64,000 nucleotides of DNA from Shewanella algidipiscicola (GCF_003605125.1 NZ_QPQT01000014.1:1-64000); one strand, 5' to 3'. Shown: positions 31,193 through 40,991, numbered from the stretch's first letter. The notes: generated from the sequence alone by a model not told the origin. A program made the numbers and translations.

Positions 31193-31230
31193 AAAAACAA
31201 AAAACCCCCGGTCCTTTCGGAGCGGGGGTT
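31193..31230 (-). terminator. ilvGMEDA attenuator
   Basis: AACCCCCG and CGGGGGTT frame an inner CC-GAAA-GG loop, followed on the - strand by TTTTTTGTTTTT. It lies between the leader peptide stop and ilvG, where transcription would stop when the leader is translated without stalling. Confidence 0.92.
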
Positions 31231-31251
31231 CTTGTTGCAATCTTGACCTAA

Positions 31252-31347
31252 TTAGGTGGTTTGATGCGCCATACGATGCCCCCGCTGTGATTTAATAATC
31301 ACCACGGTAATAATCTCGATAATGAGCAGGGCAGCTTGGTTAAACAT
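31252..31347 (-). CDS. ilvL: ilv operon leader peptide (IlvL)
   Basis: A 31-residue reading frame whose middle reads L-L-I-I-E-I-I-T-V-V-I-I, so 11 of 12 consecutive positions except E and T are regulatory Leu, Ile or Val. Ribosome stalling at these codons would prevent the attenuator hairpin 22 bases downstream of its stop. It is too short for normal gene finding. The ribosome site is weak (AGGAA well upstream). Position, content and downstream terminator together make the call strong. Confidence 0.92.
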   Translation of the reverse strand: MFNQAALLIIEIITVVIIKSQRGHRMAHQTT

Positions 31348-31649
31348 AATGTATGGGTAATTCCTAATCAGTGTGTTTGCTTAAATTCGGTATCTACAAT
31401 GTTAAAATTCAGTAGACCTTTTAATCAATACCACAAAGCCTGTGAATAACACAACCAAAACCTGCAGCTATCTGTAAAAACTGTTAATCGTCTCTGTCGA
31501 ACGACGACTTCAGATAAGACTACCGCGATAACCTTTCCACTCATCGGACAAAATTATCCGCTATGTTCAGTCATCCTAGAGCAAACATAGCTTGGTATTT
31601 ATTGCTTTAAGCCCACTGGTTTAAGCTGGGCTAATTGATATTGAATTAA
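31348..31649. other. Gap between ilvL and ilvC, operon promoter region
   Basis: It must contain the promoter of the ilvGMEDA operon. I see AT-rich sequence but no -35/-10 pair good enough to name. No terminator hairpin for ilvC is evident, so some read-through from ilvC is possible. Confidence 0.4.
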
Positions 31650-33131
31650 TTAAGCTTCTTCAACGATGCGCTTCATTTCGGTCATATAACCGCGAAGTTC
31701 AGCACCGATATATTCAACGGCGGTATGACGAATCGCCTCGTTAACCTCGATTAAGCGCAGGTTATCGACACCATTGCCCTCATCTTTAAGCCCACCACCT
31801 AAATACTCTGGTGACATCTGGTTGACATAATCACGCAATAACGGCACTGCAGCGTGGTTAAATAGATAACAGCCATATTCGGCGGTATCTGAAATAACCA
31901 CGTTCATCTCATACAGGCGCTTACGTGCAATGGTGTTGGCAATCAGCGGCGTTTCATGCAGTGACTCGTAGTAAGCCGACTCTTCGACAATACCGGCTGA
32001 CACCATGGTATCGAACGCCAGCTCTACACCCGCTTTAATCATGGCCACAAGGAAGATACCCTTGTCAAAATATGCTTGCTCATCAATCGCTTCATCGCAC
32101 TGTGGCGCATTTTCAAAGCCTGTTTCATTAGTCTCGCTGCGCCACTTAAGCAAGTTAGCGTCGTCATTAGCCCAGTCTGCCATCATGGTTTTCGAAAACT
32201 CACCACTGATGATGTCATCCATGTGCTTTTCAAATAACGGCGCCAGAATGCCTTTTAGCTCTTCTGCCATCTCAAAGGCTTTAATTTTTGCAGGGTTAGA
32301 TAGGCGATCCATCATGTGAGTGATACCACCGTGCTTAAGTGCTTCGGTGGTGGTTTCCCAGCCTTGTTGGATCAGTTTCGCCGCATAACCAGGCTCTACA
32401 CCGTCGGCAACGAGCTTGTCATAACCTAAAATGGCACCCGTTTGCAGCATGCCACATAAAATAGTCTGCTCACCCATCAGATCAGATTTCACTTCGGCGA
32501 TAAATGATGAGTGCAGCACGCCAGCGCGGTCACCGCCCGTGGCGCTCGCATACGCTTTAGCCACTTCAAAACCGTCACCCTTAGGATCGTTTTCTGGGTG
32601 TACGGCAATCAGGGTTGGTACACCAAAACCACGCTTATACTCTTCACGAACCTCAGTGCCCGGACACTTAGGCGCTACCATGATCACCGTGATATCTGGG
32701 CGCACTTGCATTCCCTCTTCGACAATATTGAAGCCATGAGAATAAGACAGCACTGCGCCCTGTTTCATCAATGGCATCACACTATTAACGGCATCGGTGT
32801 GCTGTTTATCGGGAGTCAGGTTAAGCACTAAATCCGCATCAGGAATGAGCTCTTCGAACGTACCAACGCGGAAACCGTTACCGGTCGCCTTTTGATACGA
32901 AGCGCGCTTTTCTGCAATCGCCTGTGGGCGAAGTGCAAATGAGATATTGAGGCCCGAATCACGCATGTTCAAACCTTGGTTAAGGCCTTGAGCGCCACAA
33001 CCTAGGATCACAATATTCCACTCTTTAATGTAATCACAGCCTTGGCTAAATTCGCTGCGGTCCATAAAACGACATTGACCTAGCTGTGCTAATTGTTGAC
33101 GCAAATTCAGAGAATTAAAATAGTTAGCCAT
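31650..33131 (-). CDS. ilvC: Ketol-acid reductoisomerase, class II (IlvC)
   Basis: This 493-residue NADPH enzyme rearranges and reduces acetolactate and acetohydroxybutyrate. The nucleotide site reads [10 protein letters not shown], and metal-binding acidic residues appear in D-L-M-G-E-Q. The length marks the class II form with a duplicated C-terminal domain, as in enterics. The ATG at 33131, preceded by AGGTGG, begins M-A-N-Y-F-N-S-L like E. coli IlvC; a longer frame upstream adds 14 unlikely residues. It is divergent from ilvY. Confidence 0.97.
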   Translation of the reverse strand: MANYFNSLNLRQQLAQLGQCRFMDRSEFSQGCDYIKEWNIVILGCGAQGLNQGLNMRDSGLNISFALRPQAIAEKRASYQKATGNGFRVGTFEELIPDADLVLNLTPDKQHTDAVNSVMPLMKQGAVLSYSHGFNIVEEGMQVRPDITVIMVAPKCPGTEVREEYKRGFGVPTLIAVHPENDPKGDGFEVAKAYASATGGDRAGVLHSSFIAEVKSDLMGEQTILCGMLQTGAILGYDKLVADGVEPGYAAKLIQQGWETTTEALKHGGITHMMDRLSNPAKIKAFEMAEELKGILAPLFEKHMDDIISGEFSKTMMADWANDDANLLKWRSETNETGFENAPQCDEAIDEQAYFDKGIFLVAMIKAGVELAFDTMVSAGIVEESAYYESLHETPLIANTIARKRLYEMNVVISDTAEYGCYLFNHAAVPLLRDYVNQMSPEYLGGGLKDEGNGVDNLRLIEVNEAIRHTAVEYIGAELRGYMTEMKRIVEEA

Positions 33132-33202
33132 CAGATATTCCACCTTTGAGTGAGGACTTAAAAACGGGCTCAACCGACGATGGCTAAGCTGTGATTAAAA
33201 TC

Positions 33203-33208
33203 ACTATA
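33203..33208 (-). promoter_or_regulatory. Candidate ilvC -10 box
   Basis: TATAGT on the - strand, about 72 bases before the ilvC start and 46 bases from the operator. No good -35 box precedes it, which fits an activator-dependent promoter but also weakens the call. Confidence 0.4.
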
Positions 33209-33253
33209 GCCTATGGCGCTTATTGCTTAAAATGATATATTCGAAACATCACA

Positions 33254-33268
33254 TTGCATTTTATGCAA
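33254..33268. promoter_or_regulatory. IlvY-type operator between ilvC and ilvY
   Basis: TTGCAT and ATGCAA are separated by three bases. This contains the LysR-type T-N11-A pattern and lies between the divergent ilvC and ilvY genes, where IlvY binds in E. coli to activate ilvC with acetolactate or acetohydroxybutyrate. Confidence 0.75.
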
Positions 33269-33310
33269 CAATATTCTTAACGTTACACTACAAGGCACCG
33301 AGGGGATTTC

Positions 33311-34201
33311 GTGGATATTCGCACCATCAAATTGTATCTGCACCTGTCTAACTGCCTGCACTTTGCGAAGACCGCCCAGCAGATGCATGTGAGTCCTTCA
33401 ACATTAAGCCGCGCTATGCAGCGCTTAGAAGAGGAGGCGGGCGCTAAACTGTTTGAACGGGATAACCGTAACGTGACCCTGACAAGTGCAGGGGTGGAAT
33501 ATCGCCACTTTGCCGAACAAACTTTAGATAATTGGAACAAACTGAAATATCGGCTCGATCCTAAGCAAGATAGGTTACGTGGGCGACTTAATCTTTACTG
33601 CTCGGTAACGGCAGCATATAGCCATCTGCCCGGGTTATTGGACCGTTTTAGAAGCGAGCACCCATTGGTGGAAATCGCCCTCATCACTGGCGATGCGGCT
33701 AACGCTGTAGATATGGTGAAACAAAACCGTGCCGATATTGGTATCGCCGCCAAACCAGACACCCTGCCAGAATCACTTAGCTTTATTAAAATCGACGATG
33801 TGCCTCTTGTTATCATCGCACCCACCTTTAAATGTGCGGTGCAGGAGTTACTGTGTGAGTCGTATATCCCTTGGGATAGACTACCGTTTATCATCCCCGA
33901 ACATGGTCCGGGGCGGCAACGTATCGATAACTGGTTTAAGCAATTAGGGCTTAATGCCAATGTCTATGCCCAAGTCTCTGGCCAAGAAGCCATTGCCTCT
34001 ATGGTCGCGCTAGGCTGTGGCGTCAGTATTACTCCAGAGGTGGTGATCAATAACAGCCCGGTAAAAGATAGGATCCAGCAGTTAGCATCACCTGTCGCAA
34101 TTGCGCCTTTTGAGTTGGGGTGTTGCAGTAAAAAAAGCCGCGAAGACGAGCCCGTCATCGCGGCATTTCTGCAAGAGTTACAACGCATGAGAAGGTCGTA
34201 A
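33311..34201 (+). CDS. ilvY: LysR-family activator IlvY
   Basis: A 296-residue LysR regulator. The helix-turn-helix lies in the first 60 residues (F-A-K-T-A-Q-Q-M-H-V-S-P-S-T-L-S-R-A), followed by a periplasmic-binding-protein-like effector domain. Divergent placement beside ilvC with a shared palindromic operator identifies it as IlvY, which senses the acetohydroxy acid substrates of IlvC. The start is GTG with GAGGGG upstream. Confidence 0.95.
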   Translation: MDIRTIKLYLHLSNCLHFAKTAQQMHVSPSTLSRAMQRLEEEAGAKLFERDNRNVTLTSAGVEYRHFAEQTLDNWNKLKYRLDPKQDRLRGRLNLYCSVTAAYSHLPGLLDRFRSEHPLVEIALITGDAANAVDMVKQNRADIGIAAKPDTLPESLSFIKIDDVPLVIIAPTFKCAVQELLCESYIPWDRLPFIIPEHGPGRQRIDNWFKQLGLNANVYAQVSGQEAIASMVALGCGVSITPEVVINNSPVKDRIQQLASPVAIAPFELGCCSKKSREDEPVIAAFLQELQRMRRS

Positions 34202-34234
34202 GCCACGCCAAAGTGTTAACCAACATGCCCACAA

Positions 34235-35551
34235 CTAGTCGATGGGGAGCAAAGGTTCATCCTGCGTATCGATGCGTGTCACCATCAACTGGTCAACTTT
34301 ATAGGCGTCAATATCGACCACTTCAAACTTGTAACCAGCGTAATTAACAAACTCGGTACGCTTAGGGATTTTACGTAGCATATGCATCATAAAGCCGGCA
34401 ATGGTTTCGTAATTTTGGCTCTGTGGAAATTGCTCAATGTTAAAGGCACGCATCACATCTGTGATGGGCGTTACCCCATCCACCAGCCATGAGTCTTTAT
34501 CACGGGCAATGATCTGCTCTTCACTCTCGTGCAACGACCACGCGCCCATCACCGCGCTTTGCAGATCGTTGGTAGTGACAATCCCCACAACCAAGGCGTA
34601 TTCATTCATCACCACGGCAAAGTCTGAGCGGGTATTTTTAAAATATTCCATGGTTTCAGACAGGCTCAAACTATCAGGGATAATTAAGCAATTACGCACC
34701 AATGGGCTGCCCTTAAGGGTGATGCTTTGACCATTAATCACTTGGATCAACAACTCCTTAGCGTCTACCACCCCTTTAATGCAATCAAGCTGGCCATCAC
34801 ACACTAAAAACTTGGTATGTGGATCGTTAGTGATTTTACGCTTGATATCCTCTTCGCTGTCCTGCAGCAAAAAATAGACCAAACTCTCACGCGCCGTCAT
34901 CGCCGAAGTGACAGGAACGGTTTGCATTTCAAACACATTCTCCATCATCTGCTGCTCACCCTTATCGAGTACGCCCGCCTCGGTCCCCGCAGCCATAACC
35001 GCGTAAATATCATCCGAGGTCACCTGATCATTACGCACGGTTTGAATTTGCAATATTCTAAACACAAAAGTGGCTAAGCCATTAAAAAACCACACTAATG
35101 GACGCAGTATCACTATACATAACATCATAGGGCCAACCAAGGCCACAGCCACACGCTCGGGGATCGCCATCGCGATCCGTTTTGGCATTAAATCGGCAAT
35201 CAAAATAAACAGGCTGGTAACTATGGCAAATGACAAGATAAAGCTTAACTGCCCCAGCCAAGGTTCAGTGACCCAGCCAGTTAAAGCCGCTTTAACATAG
35301 GGGGTAAATGCCGACTCACCGACAATACCGCCCATAATCGCCACAGCATTAAGCCCTATCTGTACGACAGTAAAAAAACTGCCTGGTTGAGCCTGTAGTT
35401 TAAGCACTCTTTCCGCCCGTAAATCACCTTCATCGACCATTTGACGCAAACGGATTTTACGCGCCGCAGCCAAAGCAATTTCAGACATGGAGAAGAAGCA
35501 ACTGATGCCAATTAACAACAAAATAATCAATGCATTATCAACAAAACTCAT
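34235..35551 (-). CDS. paeA: CNNM/HlyC-CorC family membrane protein, probable polyamine exporter PaeA (YtfL)
   Basis: This 438-residue protein has an N-terminal DUF21 membrane domain (about 1-190), a CBS pair (about 205-335) and a C-terminal CorC_HlyC domain (about 350-430). Similarity to E. coli YtfL/PaeA is strong across all three parts (F-F-S-M-S-E-I near the start, N-E-Y-A-L-V-V-G-I in the CBS region, P-Q-S-x-N-Y-E-T-I-x-G-F-M-M near the end). PaeA in E. coli and Salmonella is linked to putrescine and cadaverine export. The same fold in other members handles magnesium, so the substrate is inferred. Confidence 0.87.
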   Translation of the reverse strand: MSFVDNALIILLLIGISCFFSMSEIALAAARKIRLRQMVDEGDLRAERVLKLQAQPGSFFTVVQIGLNAVAIMGGIVGESAFTPYVKAALTGWVTEPWLGQLSFILSFAIVTSLFILIADLMPKRIAMAIPERVAVALVGPMMLCIVILRPLVWFFNGLATFVFRILQIQTVRNDQVTSDDIYAVMAAGTEAGVLDKGEQQMMENVFEMQTVPVTSAMTARESLVYFLLQDSEEDIKRKITNDPHTKFLVCDGQLDCIKGVVDAKELLIQVINGQSITLKGSPLVRNCLIIPDSLSLSETMEYFKNTRSDFAVVMNEYALVVGIVTTNDLQSAVMGAWSLHESEEQIIARDKDSWLVDGVTPITDVMRAFNIEQFPQSQNYETIAGFMMHMLRKIPKRTEFVNYAGYKFEVVDIDAYKVDQLMVTRIDTQDEPLLPID

Positions 35552-35934
35552 TTTACACCTAATTCTTCAAGGCAGTGGTCAATAGCGACCGAGCAGCCAC
35601 CTCTACGCGGTACATTGGCACTTAAGTCATATGTACATCTAATCGTAACAAGATGTGAGCTGCCAAAGGTATCGGCTCTAGTGCCAACAGGATGCAACAA
35701 GATCAAGATAATGTCAGCTCAAGCCCATCGAAAACCCAATCTCGATGCCAATATGCCGCTCGACAAGATAATGTCACAATCTGGCGTCTATATATCAGAA
35801 AATAGCCAATAGGCAACATAAATCGACATATTTTGCTTAAATAACGGGCCTATTTTTAACTGCTACACTTACACTTGCGTACTTAGCGCTACTTCTTACA
35901 ACCTACAAAAGACTAAAAACAAAAGGATTTGTTT
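35552..35934. other. Divergent intergenic region paeA/comM
   Basis: A 383-base gap that should hold promoters for both divergent genes. I see no RNA gene, long hairpin or reading frame with support. AAAAGGA just before the comM ATG is its ribosome site. Confidence 0.4.
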
Positions 35935-37458
35935 ATGGCGATTGCCTGTGTCACCACCAGAGCCAGTTTAGGAGTCGAAGCTCCCGAAGTTATCGTTGAA
36001 GTCCACCTCAGTAACGGTTTGCCCGCCTTCAATTTGGTCGGTCTGCCGGAAACCTCAGTCAAAGAGGCTAAGGAACGAGTGCGCAGCGCGATAATCAATG
36101 CTGGATTTGAATTTCCGCAGCGACGAATAACCGTCAACCTCGCCCCAGCGGATCTCCCTAAACAGGGAGGCCGTTATGATCTGCCGATCGCCATCGGCAT
36201 CTTGGCGGCATCGAAACAGATCCCTGTCGCCATGTTAAAAGATCATGAATTTGTCGGTGAACTCGCATTATCTGGGCACATTCGTCAATGTCAGGGCCTC
36301 TTGCCTGTGATCGTTTTTGCCCGCAAGCACCACAAGTACTTAATCTTGCCCCTCGGCAACCGCAGCGATGCCGAATTAGTCGGATACCACAACAGCTTTT
36401 TTGCCACTCACTTACAAGGGGTCAGTGCCTACCTTCACGGACAGCAATCCCTACCGAGTATTGCCACAGGTTTAGAGTGGATTGCTAGCGATGCGCCGCC
36501 GCAATCAACCTGCTTAAGCGATGTGATCGGTCAATATCAAGCCAAGCGCGCCTTAGAGATTGCCGCAGCAGGTAACCATAACTTATTATTTTTGGGGCCT
36601 CCTGGCACAGGTAAAACCATGTTGGCCAGCCGGATCATTCAGCTGCTGCCGCCTTTGAGTTATGACGAAGCGTTAGAGGTGGCGGCGATCCATTCTGTCG
36701 CGGGGCAGACCGTACCCAAAGCCCAATTTTATCAGCGCCCTTTCCGCAGCCCCCACCATACTAGTTCGCCTATCTCACTCGTCGGCGGGGGCAGCCACCC
36801 CAAGCCAGGCGAGATCTCTTTGGCTCACCGAGGCGTCCTATTTTTAGATGAAGTCGCTGAATTTCCAAGAAAAGTGCTCGACTGTTTACGTGAGCCTATG
36901 GAAACTGGTGAGGTCGTCATCTCACGGGCGGCGGCTAAACTCACCTTCGCCAGTCGCTTTCAGCTTATCGCAGCCATGAACCCCAGTCCCTGCGGCGATA
37001 CCGCTAACGCACGGGCAACACAAGATCAAATACAGCGCTATCTGTCACGCTTATCGGGCCCATTTATCGATAGGTTTGACCTGACCATAGATGTCCCACG
37101 ACTGCCCGAAGGCACCTTGACGCAGCAACAGCACGCCGCCGAAACCAGCGCGACAATAGCGAGCAGAGTGAAGGCCGCTCGAGAACGCCAACTGAGCCGT
37201 GCTGGCGTATTGAATGCTGAGCTGAGTGGCAAACAGCTGACGCAAACCGGAGGATTTTCGCAAACGGATCTGGAATTTTTAGAGCAAAGTGTCAATAAAC
37301 TTGGGCTTTCAGTAAGAAGTTATCACCGACTGCAGCGTGTAGCTCGCACTATTGCCGACTTAGCACAATCTCAAACGGTAGATCGCAGTCATATCGCCCA
37401 AGCCTTAGGTTATCGCGCCATGGACAGGCTACTTAACAGCCTGAAAAATAGTTATTAA
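35935..37458 (+). CDS. comM: Mg-chelatase-like AAA+ helicase ComM (YifB)
   Basis: A 507-residue AAA+ protein. The N-terminal ChlI-type domain starts M-A-I-A-C-V-x-T-R-A. Walker A reads G-P-P-G-T-G-K-T near residue 221 and Walker B L-F-L-D-E-V near 305. The C-terminal Mg_chelatase_C helical domain is complete. ComM in naturally competent gammaproteobacteria drives branch migration during DNA uptake recombination; the gene is also kept in non-competent species. The neighbourhood of ilv genes is the same as for yifB in enterics. I use the ATG at 35935, not the TTG six bases earlier. Confidence 0.93.
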   Translation: MAIACVTTRASLGVEAPEVIVEVHLSNGLPAFNLVGLPETSVKEAKERVRSAIINAGFEFPQRRITVNLAPADLPKQGGRYDLPIAIGILAASKQIPVAMLKDHEFVGELALSGHIRQCQGLLPVIVFARKHHKYLILPLGNRSDAELVGYHNSFFATHLQGVSAYLHGQQSLPSIATGLEWIASDAPPQSTCLSDVIGQYQAKRALEIAAAGNHNLLFLGPPGTGKTMLASRIIQLLPPLSYDEALEVAAIHSVAGQTVPKAQFYQRPFRSPHHTSSPISLVGGGSHPKPGEISLAHRGVLFLDEVAEFPRKVLDCLREPMETGEVVISRAAAKLTFASRFQLIAAMNPSPCGDTANARATQDQIQRYLSRLSGPFIDRFDLTIDVPRLPEGTLTQQQHAAETSATIASRVKAARERQLSRAGVLNAELSGKQLTQTGGFSQTDLEFLEQSVNKLGLSVRSYHRLQRVARTIADLAQSQTVDRSHIAQALGYRAMDRLLNSLKNSY

Positions 37459-37722
37459 CGCCTCTAACCTATTAATCATTTTGCGCTTAGTTTTCAAGTT
37501 TGATGTTTTTATGGAAGGCTTGAGCGATGATGCTTAGCCTGCTGCGATGGCTTATGTTACAACAGCCCCCTCCCACCACGTAAAGAATCGCACTTTTGAG
37601 CAATTGATACGGCGTTAAAACAAGCAGTATAAAAAATGAAAAATACCCTCTGATATTAAGAGCATTGAGCTAAAGCCTTAGGCCGAGTAACATAGGTCTC
37701 CAAATTTTTTATGGGGAATTTA

Positions 37723-38607
37723 ATGGGCTCTGTTATATCGCTAATCAGAGGCAGCCTAGCATTTAGCTGTTATGTGATTAACACCATCTTCTGGGTAATA
37801 CCTATCTTATTGGTAAGTATAATAAAAATAATCCCAATCGGGCCATTACGCACTGGGTGTAGTTATATACTCGATCATTGCGCGACAGCATGGATCAGTG
37901 TTAATACCTTCATTGAGCGTATCTTTCATCCGGTCGAGATTCTAATTGAAGGCGATGCCGAGCTGTCGCCAAAAGAGTGGTATATGGTGATCGCGAATCA
38001 TCAATCTTGGGTCGATATTCCGGTACTACAACGCATATTTAATCATAAGATCCCATTTTTAAAGTTTTTCCTCAAACAACAGCTAATTTATGTGCCCGTT
38101 CTGGGCTTGGCTTGGTGGGCACTCGACTTTCCTTTTATGCGCCGCTATACCAGCGCGCAACTGCGTAAAAACCCTAAGCTTAAGGGCAAAGACATAGAGA
38201 TCACCCGTAAAGCCTGTGAAAAATTTAAATATAAACCTGTGAGTGTAATGAATTTTGTCGAAGGTACCCGCTTTACTGCGGCCAAACATCAAAAACAAAA
38301 TTCTGAGTTTAAACATTTGCTTAAACCCAAGGCTGGCGGAATGGCATTTGCTCTGTCAGCGATGGGCGGACATATCCACAAGCTGGTCGATGTGGCTATC
38401 TATTATCCTGGCAATACCCCCAGTTATTGGGATTACATCTCGGGTAAAGTCAAGCAGATAAGAGTCCATATAAAGGTATCTGATATCGCTAGTGAAATGC
38501 GTGGGGACTACCTAAACGATAGAGCGTTTAAAATCGGTTTCCAGGATGAGTTAAACCGTATTTGGAAAGAGAAAGATAGCGTATTAGACAAGCTAGCTAA
38601 GCAATAA
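37723..38607 (+). CDS. PlsC-family acyltransferase (YihG-like), first of a pair
   Basis: A 294-residue membrane acyltransferase of the 1-acylglycerol-3-phosphate type. Two hydrophobic segments lie near the N-terminus. The catalytic H-x4-D motif is N-H-Q-S-W-V-D and the substrate loop is F-V-E-G-T-R-F. It adds a fatty acyl group to lysophosphatidate in phospholipid synthesis. The ATG at 37723 has GGGGAA at good distance; an ATG 12 bases earlier has none. A second, related gene follows after 27 bases. Shewanella species often carry several PlsC paralogues with different acyl preferences, so a membrane-adaptation role is possible. Confidence 0.87.
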   Translation: MGSVISLIRGSLAFSCYVINTIFWVIPILLVSIIKIIPIGPLRTGCSYILDHCATAWISVNTFIERIFHPVEILIEGDAELSPKEWYMVIANHQSWVDIPVLQRIFNHKIPFLKFFLKQQLIYVPVLGLAWWALDFPFMRRYTSAQLRKNPKLKGKDIEITRKACEKFKYKPVSVMNFVEGTRFTAAKHQKQNSEFKHLLKPKAGGMAFALSAMGGHIHKLVDVAIYYPGNTPSYWDYISGKVKQIRVHIKVSDIASEMRGDYLNDRAFKIGFQDELNRIWKEKDSVLDKLAKQ

Positions 38608-38634
38608 CATGTAATAAAAAGGGACTTCTAAAAG

Positions 38635-39582
38635 ATGTTAAATTTTTTGCCCGGCCCAGTATTATTCGCCCTCAGCATGATGTTGTTGATCATCAACACT
38701 GTCTGGTGGAGTAGCCTCATTTTTATAGGCGGTCTAATCAAGCTTCTGGTACCGATAACCGCCTTTAGAAATATGCTGACCCACATAATGAACCGCTTTA
38801 TGTGGGGCTGGGCGTGCTGTAACGGCGGTATTTTATATCTCATCGCCAAGATAGAGTGGGATATTGAGGGGCTAGAAGGGCTACGTAAAGATGGTTGGTA
38901 TCTACTGATTAGTAATCATCTTAGTGGCTTCGACATTGCTGCTCTCACCTACGTATTGCGCAACAACATCCCGATGTTAAAGTTTTTTCTCAAAAAAGAG
39001 CTACTATACGTCCCGTTTCTTGGGCTAGGTTGTTGGGCCTTGGATATGCCATTTATGAACCGAACTAGCGCTAAGCAACTAAGGAAGAACCCTAAGTTAA
39101 AAGGTAAAGATCTACACACTACGCGGCGCGCCTGCGAAAAATTTAAAACTATCCCTACTGCTATTATCAACTATGTCGAGGGCAGTCGTTTTACTAAAGA
39201 AAAACACGCACGCCAACACTCACCTTATCGCTACCTGTTACGTCCTAAAGCGGGTGGCATCGCCCTTACGATTTCGGCCATGGGCGAGCAATTTACCAAC
39301 CTATTAAATGTAACCTTGGTCTATCCAGATTCTAAAGGCGACACCCTTTCAGAAGTGATGCAAGGCAAAATCAAACAGATTGTGGTCCGCATAGAAACCT
39401 TGCCCGTTCCAGAGGTTGATGATGCTCGCTATTTTAATGATGCTGATTGTCGCGCTCAATTTCAACGCTGGCTCAATGGAGTTTGGCTGCAAAAAGATGA
39501 GCAGATCCATCAAATTTTGCAGCGTTATCACTCACACCAACTAGTGACTGACAAGCTAACATCTAGCCCAACTCAGCAGTAA
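38635..39582 (+). CDS. PlsC-family acyltransferase (YihG-like), second of a pair
   Basis: A 315-residue paralogue of the preceding gene, sharing blocks such as K-F-F-L-K, L-L-Y-V-P, L-R-K-N-P-K-L-K-G-K-D and K-A-G-G. The catalytic motif is N-H-L-S-G-F-D, with Gly-Phe in place of Trp-Val, and the substrate loop is Y-V-E-G-S-R-F. Two hydrophobic segments begin the protein. The pair probably arose by tandem duplication and then diverged in acyl or substrate choice. AGGGACTT before the ATG is a moderate ribosome site. Confidence 0.87.
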   Translation: MLNFLPGPVLFALSMMLLIINTVWWSSLIFIGGLIKLLVPITAFRNMLTHIMNRFMWGWACCNGGILYLIAKIEWDIEGLEGLRKDGWYLLISNHLSGFDIAALTYVLRNNIPMLKFFLKKELLYVPFLGLGCWALDMPFMNRTSAKQLRKNPKLKGKDLHTTRRACEKFKTIPTAIINYVEGSRFTKEKHARQHSPYRYLLRPKAGGIALTISAMGEQFTNLLNVTLVYPDSKGDTLSEVMQGKIKQIVVRIETLPVPEVDDARYFNDADCRAQFQRWLNGVWLQKDEQIHQILQRYHSHQLVTDKLTSSPTQQ

Positions 39583-39887
39583 CTCCCGCTACCGATAAGC
39601 GCGCCCAGTCATAGCGCGCTCATTAACCACTAAATGTGGCCCTAGTTTCCCGTTAGTCATGCATTTTTGATTCACTCTTGACGGTTAACATGCCACTCGA
39701 TTGTGTTGTCAACCTCATAAACTAATATTGTGATCCTCAATGACGCACTGCGCCAATACGATGCCTGAGCGTGCTAATGTCACCATATTACTCGACGAAT
39801 AGAGCCGCCAAATGGCCTAAACATTAGATAAAAAACATATAAAAAAAGCGCTAAGAAAAGCGCTTTTTATGAATATCACGGTAATGA
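39583..39887. other. Gap between the second acyltransferase and the long aminotransferase
   Basis: A 305-base convergent gap. Apart from the terminator at 39842-39868 I see no gene or repeat in it. Confidence 0.4.
39842..39868. terminator. Bidirectional terminator
   Basis: AAAAAGCGCT and AGCGCTTTTT with a short A-rich loop, with tracts on both sides, between converging genes. Confidence 0.82.
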
Positions 39888-40991
39888 CTAATGCGATATA
39901 ACTGGTTCAACTCGCTCAACTCGTCCAAGCCAACCGCTTGGCGCTGGGCGCAGCCCTTTTTGAATATCGGTTAACACTTGGTAAATACGCCGAGTATGCT
40001 CACCCACTTCACCATTACCTACCGTGACCACACGGTTATCTTCGAAAATATAAGAACCTACCGGAGAGACCACCGCTGCGGTGCCAAACCCACCCGCTTC
40101 GATAATTTCACCAGACTCAATATCATGAATAAACTTATCCAGCATCACCGTCTCTTGGCGCACTTCGCAGCCTAACTGCTCACCTAAATCCAATATTGAT
40201 TGCGAGGTAATGGACTTTAAAATGGTATCGGTAAATTTAGGGATAATAATGGTGCCATCTTTGAGCACATGGAAATGGTTCATCGCCCCGACTTCCTCAA
40301 TCTGCTGGTTATTAGCATCAAGATAAAGCACCTGCGCAGCACCATACTCGGCAGCAGCCTTACCTGCTTTCAACGACGCTGCATAGTTACCCGCCGCTTT
40401 AGATGCGCCAGTACCACCAGACACCGCACGATGAAAACGCTTACTTATAAGCAGACGAATTGCCTTATCGAAGCCATCAGCATAATAAGCACCACTCGGG
40501 CTCAGCATCACACAAAAGGTGTATTGCTGACTCGGACTCACCGACAGCCTATCTTCAGTGGCGAAGATGAACGGCCGAATATACAAACAAGCCCCCTCTT
40601 GCATCGGGAACCATAAACGATCGACGTCAATTAAGGCATTAATACCCGCCAGCTGCATCGCTTCGGGCAACGCTGGAATACAGAGAATATCGGCACTGGT
40701 ATTAAGACGCTCGGCATTTTTATCTAAACGAAAAGTATAGATCTCACCATCTTGGTGCATAAAGGCTTTGGCGCCTTCAAACACGGATTGGCCGTAATGC
40801 AGTGCAATAGCACCAGGCGCGACCTCAAACGGGCCATAAGGGACAATTCTCGGATCTCGCCACTCACCGTCGCGATAATCCATCAAAAACATATGATCAG
40901 TTCTTAGGTTACCAAAACCCACATTGGTTTCGGGCTCAAACTGCTCAGTACGACGTTCACATGCAGGTTTTAAATTATAGTTTATGTGCAT
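39888..40991 (-). CDS. Branched-chain amino acid aminotransferase, long BCAT type
   Basis: A 367-residue class IV PLP aminotransferase of the long form found in eukaryotes, Bacillus and many proteobacteria, distinct from the 307-residue IlvE in the ilv operon. It has L-H-Y-G-Q-S-V-F-E-G near residue 65, the PLP lysine in G-A-S-K-A-A-G-N-Y-A and the late G-(T/F)-A-A-V-V-S-P-V stretch. It stands alone, so it may serve catabolism or leucine metabolism rather than the ilv pathway; this is inference. Confidence 0.9.
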   Translation of the reverse strand: MHINYNLKPACERRTEQFEPETNVGFGNLRTDHMFLMDYRDGEWRDPRIVPYGPFEVAPGAIALHYGQSVFEGAKAFMHQDGEIYTFRLDKNAERLNTSADILCIPALPEAMQLAGINALIDVDRLWFPMQEGACLYIRPFIFATEDRLSVSPSQQYTFCVMLSPSGAYYADGFDKAIRLLISKRFHRAVSGGTGASKAAGNYAASLKAGKAAAEYGAAQVLYLDANNQQIEEVGAMNHFHVLKDGTIIIPKFTDTILKSITSQSILDLGEQLGCEVRQETVMLDKFIHDIESGEIIEAGGFGTAAVVSPVGSYIFEDNRVVTVGNGEVGEHTRRIYQVLTDIQKGLRPAPSGWLGRVERVEPVISH

